A stretch of DNA of 64,000 nucleotides from Chaetorhynchus papuensis (Eukaryota > Chordata > Aves > Passeriformes > Rhipiduridae), in the NCBI GenBank assembly GCA_013396525.1, contig VWYX01001133.1, forward strand, positions 182,203-246,202. The letters run 5' to 3'. The notes under the pieces are model-generated. The model was not told the origin of the DNA and did not search any database. It saw only the letters and a program-made list of their open reading frames with translations. Of this stretch, positions 49,114 through 60,800 are shown one piece after another; the stretch's first letter is position 1, and each line of letters begins with the position of its first letter. Made by a program: the position numbers and the translations under genes.

Positions 49114-49595
49114 NNNNNNNNNNNNNNNNNNNNNNNNNNNNNNNNNNNNNNNNNNNNNNNNNNNNNNNNNNNNNNNNNNNNNNNNNNNNNNNNNNNNNNN
49201 NNNNNNNNNNNNNNNNNNNNNNNNNNNNNNNNNNNNNNNNNNNNNNNNNNNNNNNNNNNNNNNNNNNNNNNNNNNNNNNNNNNNNNNNNNNNNNNNNNNN
49301 NNNNNNNNNNNNNNNNNNNNNNNNNNNNNNNNNNNNNNNNNNNNNNNNNNNNNNNNNNNNNNNNNNNNNNNNNNNNNNNNNNNNNNNNNNNNNNNNNNNN
49401 NNNNNNNNNNNNNNNNNNNNNNNNNNNNNNNNNNNNNNNNNNNNNNNNNNNNNNNNNNNNNNNNNNNNNNNNNNNNNNNNNNNNNNNNNNNNNNNNNNNN
49501 NNNNNNNNNNNNNNNNNNNNNNNNNNNNNNNNNNNNNNNNNNNNNNNNNNNNNNNNNNNNNNNNNNNNNNNNNNNNNNNNNNNNNNNNNNNNNNN
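49114..49595. other. Assembly gap (482 N)
   Basis: The gap starts exactly where a 39-bp tandem repeat is being read from the left, so the missing sequence is probably more copies of that repeat. The right flank (from 49596) does not obviously continue the unit. Confidence 0.99.
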
Positions 49596-52500
49596 CCCGG
49601 GCTGGGGAGGATCCTGCAGGTGTTTGCTCTGAAGTGTTGACAGCTCCGTGCAGTGATAAAGGACCAGACTGAAATGTGTCCCCGTCTTCCGCCTCCCACT
49701 GCCGGCGTGTGGGAGGCTGGAGCACGTCAGGATTTGGTGGCCTATTTTCTGTGCTCCTCCAGTGGCTGGGAGGAAGAGCCCTGCTTTGCTGTTGCCTTTG
49801 TCAAGCTCTCCGTGGATCTCACAGCAGCTGCTGACAGGGACAGCTCCCCGGAATGTCTTAGGGGCAGGGGTGAAGTTATTTCTCACACTTGGGGTTGTAG
49901 AGCCACCCTTCAGTCCCCTTCCGCCAAGCCCCAGAAGCTGTAAGCCTCAGTTCTGAACAGATGGCTCCTGAGAAGCTGTCAGTACTTCTGTCAGTCAGGG
50001 GAGGTCAGGGAGGGTACAGGAGGGACAGAGAAGCACTGGTGACAATACGGATGTACTCTTACTCTAGGGCTCGTACTGAGTAAATAAGTCTTCTTCATTC
50101 TTCTTTTTTTTTATTTTTAAGTATTCCTCCCTGCAGGGAGCTTTATTCCCCAGTCTGGCAGTCTGGGAACAAGAGAAAGAATTTAATAGCTCCTGGCTTC
50201 TAATCTCAGGGCAGACAGAAAACTGCATTGTGACCTCGAGCAAATTATTTAAACTCTTAACATCAAATTCACCTCTATTCATGCTCTCCGCAACCTCAAT
50301 GTCATTAAATTGAGAACTCAATTTGTTCTACATTCCCTCATATGTAATCCCAAGATCAGTGTTTGTCTTTTTCATAAGCATTTTGCAAGAAAAGATTCCT
50401 TTTCTGGCTTTGCTACGAGTCTGTATTTCAAAGTATTGCAAGTACTGTGGACTGTGTCCATCCTAAGGTTTTGTTCTTCAGTATTTCAGGTGGGATCATG
50501 GATGGAAATACAGACACAATTATAGATTTACAGGGCAGGAGGTTCCCTATATGCTGTGTGTCCCATATGGGAAGGAAAAGGCCTGCTACCTCAGCACAGG
50601 CATTCTTCTCTCCTTTAATTCCCGCTCTCACGAGTTTCTTCATTTTCCAGGCTCCAGGTGCCTTCTGGAATCTCCCGTTCTCCTGGACAAGGGCAGTGGT
50701 GACAGATCCCATCTGTGGCAGCAGAGGGGGAGCAAGGAGAGGCAGCCTCCTCTTGGTGAGTTGCAAGGCTGCTTTCTCTCCTTTGGTTTTAAGCACTCAG
50801 CTCCAAAGGTGGAGGATCTGCCCCTGGGATGGAGAGGGACACCTTTCATCTCCTGTGACACGTCCTGTTGTCACAGCTCAGCAGCCCCACAGCACCATGA
50901 GGGATACAAGCAGATCCTGTGGGGCTCCCTGTGCTCCCTGTGTTTTCAGCTCCTGCCTTATTTAAGGTTCTGGTTCTGATGACTTGTGAGAAGCTTGCAG
51001 ACCAAGGACAGTGGATATTGGCCCCTTTTTAACACTTGCCCTACAAAATCATATGATGCTTGAAAAAATACAAATTGGGCTTCCAGGCACAATTATTTGC
51101 CCCTAAGATATAGGATGTAAGTGCTTTAGGCCTTAAAATGTGCAAGAAACATATTTTTTTGTTGGTTTTGACATTGGATGTTCATGGATAAGCTGATGCT
51201 TGGGTCTTGGAAGAGTTTCCAGTTTGTGGTTGTCTGGCCAGAGTGCTGCAAACAAGGGCACCTGTGTGCTTAGACTACACAATCTTGTGTCTGTCCAGGC
51301 CTGATTGTTTAAAAAGAGTCAAGATCAGCTGTCCTGAACCACAGCAAACAGATACTCTCCTTAGGATTGTGCTTAAAGTGGTGAGATCAAAACACTGGAG
51401 TGGGTAAATAGAAGCTGGTTGTGCTGATGGCTTTTGCTAAGTTGTATTTCTTCTGAATAAATTGACAGCAACTTGAGAAATTCTGCTGGGACTCCACTTG
51501 TATTTCTGAAGTATCACCTAAGCAGTAGCTCAGGCTTGCTTTATTTTGTGCTTTTCCCAGAAGAAATATGGCAATATCTGAGGCAAGGTTGTTTTTGGTG
51601 AAGTATCATTTTCTCTCTCTTTCATTGCATGAAGCTGTTTAAATCTCCCACCCTATGTTTCTTCTGTAGAGGAATTTAGGACTAACACTTGCTCCTGCAA
51701 GGAGAGCTTATCACAGCCCAGGGGTGTTTAAGGGGTACAGGGGTATTCAAGGAGACAGGCAGGAGAGGTGGAGGGCAAAGGGAGAGAATGTACTGGAGTA
51801 CTTTTATTATTCAAATATCTTTTAGAAATGGGAAAAAAGCAGAAGATTGAGGGAACTCAGTTCAGCAAGGTGCCCCCTGCTCCTGAGAGAGCCCAGGCTG
51901 CTGTTTCAGTGCTGACACTGGAGATCAGGAGCAGAATAATTGCCTCTACGTGCTGGACGTTCTTTGCTCGGCCAAGCAGGAAGCAGAACCCCCAGGGAAT
52001 TTATCCCCAAGGGAAGAGAGGAACAAAAAACCGACTGTGGTTGGCTCTGCTTCCTTCAGCATTTTGTTTCAGACTCCTTGCTGCACCAGCAAGTGTCACT
52101 ATGGGCTTTGCTATACAGCAGCAGGGAAGAGAATGTGAGTTTTACACAGGGAAGGAGGGAAAACCCTAATCCTGATTAGGAGTGTGGTTTGCCACACCTC
52201 TGTCTCGGGTCAGTGACCCTGAACTCCACTCTGCCTGTGTTTTCACTGAAATTATTTGTTAAAGCTTTCACTCTGGAGACATTTTAATTTAGAGAAAATC
52301 TAATTTTTTTTTTTTTTCTTGTGGGAATGATTCCTGCTTGTAATAATCATGGTTTCATTTTCAAGACAGTCCACTTGGTAAGCCACGCTTTTAAGTTCAG
52401 CTTGTCAGATTTTCATATTTGCATTTGGGAGTGGAAGTTCATTGGGGTACATTGCTACTTCTTCAGATAAGAAAATGAAATATTTATTAATTTAGAAAAA

Positions 52501-53130
52501 GGAGTGAAATGAAATCTGTGACTGTAATTTTATTTCTCCTCTGCTTTTTCAGTGTTGTTGAATATTTTGGCAGCATTTTCAATGTATTTAATATTAGATG
52601 GGGAAGTGTGAAAATGGAAATGCACTGGGGAAATGGAAAAACACCAACATTCCTGTTACTGAAACAAAACTAAATTATTATGACAAATATTATCATGAAT
52701 ATGGAAAGGAAGCGAGATTGTGTTTTCTTCTCCAACTGCCTAGCCACAATTTCATGTTCCACAGAAAGAAAATTCAGTCACGTGACTGTGAGACTGAAAT
52801 GTTAAGCTCTTAAACAAATTTTATCTGCAGGAGACATAAAACTCATTAAAGATACTACTAATAAACATTTCTTCCTTCCCTACATAAATATCTATTTTTA
52901 ACCCTTTGTACCTAGCTGATTTAGGACATCACAAAACCCCAGAAATTTTATGTAATTTCATTCATCTATGTGCCGAATTGGTATTTTGGGTGAAATTCTC
53001 ACCATGGTGGAGTGAACCCCCACGGATTCTCATCGAGCTGGGATTCCACACTTCATTTCATAGTCAGGTGCCCTGTACCTTTTCCCAGATCTCCAGGAGT
53101 GTTGTAGGAAGTGCAGGAGGGCTGGCACAG

Positions 53131-53155
53131 AGGGAGGGAGGGAGGGAGGGAGGGA
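53131..53155 (+). repeat. (GGGA)n microsatellite
   Basis: About six GGGA units in a row, purine-only on the plus strand. Confidence 0.95.
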
Positions 53156-56100
53156 AGTCAGCAGTGATGCCGTGGTGTGCAAGAGGAACGAACAGCTCAG
53201 AGCAGTCACTCGCTCCCCACCGAGGTTTGGGGGTGTAGAAACCACAAAACCCAGCCCCTTCCCACAGCTGGAATTCCCTTTGTCGAGAGAAGTCTTGATG
53301 TGAGCGTGTGAGGTTTGGCTTTCACACCGGCAGCGTTTCAGGGAAATGGAAAAGCACAAATGCATCCATTCCTCTGTTTAATTCATTCCTGCTGCAGCCC
53401 TGAACTGATGCAATCCTGCCTTGGCTAAGCACACTACAGAGGAACGCTGACAACAGGAAGAATGACTAACTTCAGGGAGGAGAATTAGAATTGTTTGACC
53501 TTTCATAGTCTCTTTTCATCAGCTCTACAGAAAAGAATATCATAGCTCAAAGCTCTTGTTCCCTCAGGTTTCTTTCACTTTAATAACATTCCTGCATGGA
53601 TGTAATAAAAGTCTCTTTTTTTCATGAGCTCATTTTTCTCCCTTTATTTCTGCTTGCCATTCTTGACTTCACAGATCATGACCAGGACAATAGTAAAAAT
53701 CTCAGACAATGCTGGAGGAGGCAGCATTTTTGTCTTAGCCACCAAGTTTCTCATGTCCATTGTGTTCACGACAATGTGCCTCATAAAACATTTGATATTA
53801 TAGATTCAGGAGGTCAGCTGGCGAGGTAGCTTTGGAGGAACACCTGGAGTAATCCTCAACAATCAAACCCTGCTTGTTACTACCCTAAGCTTACAAGTTT
53901 TGCTAAGCCATGGAGCCCTTTTAATCAGCGGGCTGCTCTTCTTCTGGAACAAAAAGATGTTACAAAGAGCTGTTCGTTTGTAACAAGCATAAAGAAACGT
54001 GAATGTGTTGACTTTATGATCAGCTTATGGAACTCATTTATTCGGGAGGTCATCAAATTTTGTCTGCTTGTACTATTAGAGAAAAAAACTTGGTTAAAGA
54101 GAGCTTCTCCAAATACACATTCTTTTAGTCCTTCCCCCCTCCACCATAGGCAGCTGTTTGCTCTCTGCCCCCTGAAGTTTCCTTCAGTGCTGTCTGTGCT
54201 CATGCTTTGAAAGAGAGGGGATAAAATCATTAGGCTCTGTCTAACCTCTGAAATGCAGTGATTTTAACCTGGTTTCTTCTAGGGCAATTCTAACCTGAGC
54301 TGAAGGACCTGATCTTTTGGGTTGGCAAAACTTAATGTGTTTAAAAACCATCTTCAGGCTGCACTGGCACTTTTCCCTCAGGAAGAAGACACAACGTTGG
54401 TACAAATCTGTGCAGCACGACTTCTGGATCACGTGGCTCATGTGGCTACCCTGCTCCTGGTACAGCATCTTTTTCTGTTCAAGCCTTGCTGTCTGTGCTG
54501 GGTCGCAGGTCAGAGGAGTGTCAGGGCATTTCTGGTTCCTTACCATCCTATTTTCATAATGCATGGCGTGTGGCCTTCAGAAAGCTGCAGAAAGTGAGGC
54601 TGTGTCCATCCCGTGCTCCTTGAGTCACTGCTCCAGACTCACCCTGCCCCTCCTGCCCCCTGGCTCCCCGGCAGCCCTGGTGGGCGTGAAGGATGTGCCA
54701 TGGGGAAGGCTGGAGGTGAAGAAGGCAAAGAGAGAGGAGGGAGATGGGTGATCCTTTCTTTGAAATGCACCAAGGTTGGTTCAGAACATCTGGTTATCTG
54801 GCAAGGACAAACGGGGACGTGCTGCCTCAGGGTACGGCCAGCTGCATGTGTGGCACCTGCTGACCCCTGTGCCATGCAGGAGAGCTGCCACTGGCACTGC
54901 CCACATGGCTGAGATCTGTAATCTGGGCCACCCCCAAAGTCAGGAAACTTCTCTCTAGTCACAGAGTTTCCTTTATTGGAGGACTTCTTTCGCTTTGATC
55001 GTGGCATTTTTTCTTCCTTCTCAGAAGCCTCACTTTACAGCACCAAGAGCCAACTATTTCTGGGACTATTTAGAAATCTTTAGATGTTTCAGAGCATAAT
55101 GGAACAGATTCTTAAAACCTTGCTTCTTGTATCTGGAGGAGGGGGACAGTTTTGATACATCTGTCTTGTACAGGATAACACACAGGCACCAACCAGCACT
55201 TGGAAAAGCAAAGCTATTAATGCAGCTGACACTTCCCTCGACTCACTTAGTGAGCAAATGCTGCTCAACAGACAGGAGATGTGAAAACCAACCCAATCTC
55301 ACAGGAGCCTGCAGTGCTTAAATCCCTAATATAAAAATAAACCGTGGTCATAAAGAATCATTTTACTAAAATTAAACAAATATTCTTAAAATATACATGC
55401 ATTATGGCATGTCCTCTGGAGTGTAGTAGCACATGTGGTTTCATAGCTGGAACCCTTTTTACTTACAAATTGATACTTCACAAGATGTTTTAATCATCTT
55501 TCATATCTAAAGCAACATTCTGCCATTTGGTTCTTAGGAATCTCTGTAATAAACACATGAGCAGCTCATTAAGTCTCACTAAACACTTCTGTGCTAGATA
55601 AGAGTTATTTCATGTTTTAAGTAGATAAATGGGCCCAGCATGCCTAAATGCCTTGTATGAGATAATCCATCATGTCAGCTGCTTGGTGTAAATACTCAGG
55701 GTGATGAGTCCTCTCCTTGCAGAACCTGAGGGGTTTTCAGAGCAGGAACAAGTTCTTTTTTTTAACCCCAAGCCCAAGGAGCGTCGAGTAAATCTCCTGT
55801 TTAACTGTGCTGGTTCCCTTTGCCCAGTGCTCAGGGGACTGTGGCACACACAGTAAATTACTGCAAGAAGAAATCTCCACCAAGGTAACAGGTGCCAAAT
55901 AAAATATATTAGTCAATAAAAAAACTATTAGAAAGCGAGTGCTTTTAATGTGATTTACAAGAAGCTGAAGCTACAAAGCAGCAAATGGAAGGAAAGAAAA
56001 TTACACCATGAGCACCACGGTTGTTATTGTAGATACTGGAAAATAAAGGAAAAACTCCAAGTAGGCATTGGCCATGGCCTGCTAACATTCATTCCCAAAG

Positions 56101-56436
56101 GAAACAGTCCAGAATTTGAAAGGGAGATGGCAGGGAGATTTATTTATTGTGGGCAAAGGCTCAAGTACAGAGGCCATGCTCTGATCACCTTCCCCTGCTT
56201 TCCACTGCACCGTGGGATCAGAGAGGTTTTTGTGGGGGAAGTTGTTGTTTGATGTGGACAAGAACATAGAGATTAAGGAGAGGAAGTGATCAATTAATAA
56301 CAAACCCTGACAGGACAAATTAACAATGCCTTAGAGCTGACTGCTGCTGAGAAGCTGCTGCTGGTACTCGGGGACCTCAACTCAACACAACGAGGTCTCT
56401 TGCTGGAGAGCAAAGCCACTGCTGAGAAGAGTGGGG

Positions 56437-56548
56437 TTCTGTTGAGGAAAAGAGGGATTCTGTTGAGAAAACAAGGATTCTGTTGAGAAAAGAAGGGTTC
56501 TGTTGAGGAAACACGGGTTCTATTGAGGAAAAGAGGGGTTCTGTTCTC
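56437..56548 (+). repeat. 20-bp minisatellite, about 5.5 copies
   Basis: TTCTGTTGAG or a close variant starts at 56437, 56458, 56478, 56498, 56518 and 56539, giving a period of 20-21 bases. Units differ mainly in the A/G-rich spacer. Minus-strand frames show a repetitive Ser/Thr/Asn/Phe peptide, which follows from the repeat and is not evidence of a gene. Confidence 0.9.
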
Positions 56549-56901
56549 ACTGGGCTGAGGGGTGCCTGTGAAAAGCCCATTTTGCCTCGGGTTCCCCACC
56601 TGAGGGCTGGGAAATCCCTTTGCTGTAGTGAGAATCAATGAAAGGAGTTATGTAATGGGTCGGTGTTTTTAAAGAAGGAAAACATGATCATTATTTCCAG
56701 AATCTGTAATAAATCCAAACACGGAGTGCTAATGTTGACAAAAGAGATTTCTGCTGCTATGAACCAAAGGCTGTTTGCACAATAGCTCAGGAGCAGGAAA
56801 CCTCCCGGAGGTGATGCTGAATAAAGCATGTGCATAAGTAGCGTGTTAGATTAGCTCCTGGTCTGTGGTGGATCTGAGTGCCCTCATAAATTCACACCAG
56901 C

Positions 56902-56936
56902 AAAAAAAAAAGAAAAAAGAAAAGAAAAAAAGAAAT
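56902..56936 (+). repeat. A-rich purine tract
   Basis: A runs broken by single G. A homopurine stretch with no associated element recognised. Confidence 0.85.
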
Positions 56937-57802
56937 GGGAAGGCTGCTTTGAAAAAATTTGTCTAAACGATGTTGTATGATTATGTGTGGAGGCTGGGGG
57001 GTGGCAGGAGAAAAGGAAGGCAAAAACCTTGTCAGATTTAAACAGCCTACTCTGTGCTCTGGGAAGGCCAATTCCATTCCTGCATTTTGAATTAGTGCCC
57101 TGCTACTCGAAGCACCAACAGCATGGCTTGCTGCAAAGGCAGGCAGCACAAATTCAGTAATCTGTGTGCTGAACTGCTTCCCCATACTACGTGCTACGTT
57201 ATTCTGTAGTGTGGCACAATACTGCCAGAGCTACAGCTTTGTGATTGTTTTACACACATCTGCATTACAGAGTCATTATATATATCACTACATGGCTGAT
57301 ATTCCGATGGCTTGGATTTACTTGGTGTCAGGATATTTTGGGTTTGAAGATAAAAATTGTTGTCGTGCATGTTTCCCTTAAAATCTCCTAAAGCTAATCA
57401 GTTTATCCTTGAGGAGAGATACGCCTGGCACAGTGGCACAAACGAAACAAAAAGAAAAGAGGGGAGATGCTTTCTACTGAAGTGTATGGATAATGGAACA
57501 ACGCCTCCTCTGTGGTCTGATGAGTTCTCTCCTGGCTGCTGCCTTAGCTGAGTTCCAGTTTTCCTCATGAGCCAGGGGGGCTTAGAAGGGACATGGAAGA
57601 AGGGACATTGCCTCAACTGCTGAGCAGAGAGGAGGCTCTGAGAGCCAAAATCTGCTGCCAAGCTGAAGTCAAACAGTTCTAGGGTGACAAAGTGCCAGCT
57701 CCTGTGGGACTGCCTGCATGGGATGCATGACTCCAGGAAAATGAGCTTATCCATGAAAATGCATTAATGGGTCTCAGCTCCCCAAAGGAAAAGACAGTTC
57801 TC

Positions 57803-57855
57803 TGTAGTGAAATCTGCAGTGTAGTGAAATCAGCCTGCAGTGAAATCTGCAGTCT
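57803..57855 (+). repeat. Short imperfect tandem repeat, three copies of about 17-18 bp
   Basis: The block AGTGAAATC followed by TGCAGT or AGCCTGC recurs three times from about 57803. Confidence 0.7.
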
Positions 57856-60800
57856 GCTTCTACCCTTCTGTGTTCTCTCCTTCAGGAGATGTGTCCACGG
57901 ATGTGAAAGACAGGCTGGACCTGGATTGGAAGAGGCTGTGCCCATTAGGATGGTTTTGCTGTGAAACTCAATGGTGGATTTAAAAGCCTGACAAGAAAAG
58001 TGAGTACAATAACTGAAGTATTTTTAGACCAAAGTGTCTTGGGAAGCCAATTTTGAAAAGTGGAATAATCTGCCTCCTAGAAAGTTCAATTAAAGTCATA
58101 ACATTTAGCATCATCAACTGCTTCTCTGTAGTTCAAATTTCATATATTGCACCAATTTGCAGAGTTGTGTTTCCTATACAGTGGGGAAACAATATGCAAA
58201 ATGTTTTCTGATTGTGAAGGAGGCTTGAGATGATGCTAAAATAACATGTAAAATTTTTGCCAGATGATTTTTTTAGCTGGTCACAATTCCCAGTAGAGGA
58301 GGCAAAACTGAGTACCAAAATACCATTTCATGATAGAGGGGCAGTAGTTTCCATGTGTCTGAGGGAGCAAATGAACCTAGAGAGGGCATTTGGGCACTAA
58401 AGAATGGTAAAACTGGGACTGCCAGGACAATTTGGAGTCCAGTCTGGCTCTTCTCAAAAACACTCTGAAGACTGGGGGGCCAGATCTTCATCTGCTTGGA
58501 AGTGAATCAGGGAGGGTCTGCATATGGATTGTCACAAAGCACCTGCCTTGCCTCTGCTGCTCCTCTGACCTGCAGCCACAGAGTGGTTGTACAAACACAG
58601 CAGCCCTGTGTCAGATTTGCAAATAACCCTCGGGGGTTCTGAGCTGGTGATTTCGGCGATTTATTGACTGCTGTTATAAGGAAAACCAGTCAATTACCCT
58701 CACCTCCAGCTTTGATATCCTCCTTTCATCTTCAGACAGAAGAAAGTGTGATACAGCAAGTGTTTATACACTGCTGGCATTTGCCATTAGAAATGATAAA
58801 AGGAGGATGGAAAAATACCGTGGTGTCTTGTTGGAGCTGCTGTCAGTGTGCAGCCAGATGAGAAATCGGGCAGGAACTCTGCATGACAGGGAGGAATCAA
58901 ACTCCTTTGGACTATTCCTGTCAGAGGGTGTCCAGTCCAAGCATTTCCATTCATTTTGCTCTGTGCTGCATCAGTTCTGAGGTTTGTGCTCTGTCACCCC
59001 AGTGCGTGGGTTATTCTTGGTTCTCACCCTGGGGAGAGTTGTCTTTACGAGGTCTTGCACTGTATAAATAGCCTGGTTACCTCAGCCTTCTCCTTGCCAA
59101 GCCTGGCAGAAACCTTGTGCATGTCACTGCCAGCAGCTCAGCATCAGGCAGTTTGCACCTGAAACTACAGCAGGACCCCAGAAAATATAGAATTGCAACT
59201 GGCATGTGATGCTTTGAGCAATAATCCAAATGATGAATCGATATACAGGTGTGAGAGAGAACTGGGAGGGAGCAGAAATCCATGGCAAAAATTGGTCTTT
59301 ATCTGCCCTGTGCTGTGCTATGAAAAATCCAGCCTTGCAGCCAAATTGGATCCGATTCAGGGATTGTTTAAATGAGCCAGCTCTCTGTTGGTGCTGGCTG
59401 AGAAAACTGTTGAGGTATTATCTGTGTCGGCTGTACTGCAAGAACAAAGACAAATAAAAATTGCATTTGCAAGCTCTGCTAGCCTCGGTGGTGTGGGACA
59501 GCATTGCCTGACGGCAAAAACCCATAAAAACACCCTGGAATTGGATCGCCTTAGAATGATTAACTTTCAAAATAGAGGAGGATCCTTGTGAGTATGCCAA
59601 AGTCCCTTTTTCTGAGGGAACTGAGGGGATCGATACGGCCCCTCTGAAAACCTTTTCATTGCATGGGGAAGACAAATTAACTCTTGATGGTTTTGAGTTA
59701 TTAATGGGTTTGAGTTCACCATGGCTGTCATTGAAGGTGGAATCTCACAGTTGCATTCCCAATTCTGGAAGAGCAGAAATGGTTCTAGGCAAGCTCTTAC
59801 TGTACTAGAGATGCCCAGCTGGGATGACTGGGATATGGGAGCTGAAAACATCCAGGCTGATTCCCAGGTTTGCTTGCCATTCCCAAGATACTTCTGTTGA
59901 AAGAGAAAAGCCTTCTGCACTGCCTTGTGAGGACATTATGAGACTTAAATGGCATTCATGAACATGCTGTGAGGATTATCTATGTTTGAAAATTCCAGCA
60001 GAAAAAGAATCAACATGTGAATTGCTAAGTAATATAAATCCGTTTAACTAAATTTTAGACTAAAGTGGTGTATTTAATATTTACAGTGATCCTCAATAGG
60101 AAAATACATAAAATATTTGTGGGGTATTTACTTTCAGGTCCCATTTGTTTAAGAAATATTTGGTGCACTGTATTTTGATTTCTGATTGAGATGTATGATT
60201 TTGAAAGGAATTAAAATTTTCAGGCAAGTGTTCCAGACCTCTGGGAATTCCTAATGTAAATTCATGAATTAAGATGACAAGGAATTAAACAGGTTATCCA
60301 GATTAGGTTTGTAATACAAAGCCATTTCATTACTATAAAAGCTTCTTTCAACCCTAAAATGATTTACTAACCTGTTCCATGGCAAGCTGCTGGTTCTTTC
60401 TCAGTGGGTGTGTTTTAGCAATGTCATCACTTGTTTAAAATCCTGGGTGAGCAGCAGGTCAGTGACACTCAGGCTGGCGAACAGGCAGCAGCATCAATAA
60501 TGGAACTCTTGCAGTGTTACACATAAACCTGGAACATTTGGCGGTGTTGCCTCTCCCTTTCCACTGACCTGAGCACTGCAGACACTTCCAGGCTTCCCAT
60601 CAGGATGGAGCTCACATCTGGCTGGAGGGGGAGGGCACTGGATCACATCTGGATTGTTGCTGTAAGGGCACCACTGGGTGGCGATTTCCCGTTTCTAGAG
60701 GACACAGGACACATGTTCCCTCCAGGAGGGCAGGGGGCACAGGCATCCCCCTGCAGCTCCCTTTCCCAGAGCAGACTATGTGCTTTAGAGTCTAAACAGC

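Noticed and set aside
48955..49886. Frames of 176-267 codons around 49114-49595
   Set aside because: Most of their length is N; the rest is a 39-bp tandem repeat and flanks.
50447..50979. 172- and 142-codon overlapping plus-strand frames as intact genes
   Set aside because: Two different frames are open over the same interval, with no recognised domain; only the internal splice-site pair is kept as a finding.
56294..56638. 114-codon minus-strand frame with repetitive Ser/Thr/Asn/Phe peptide
   Set aside because: Produced by the 20-bp minisatellite.
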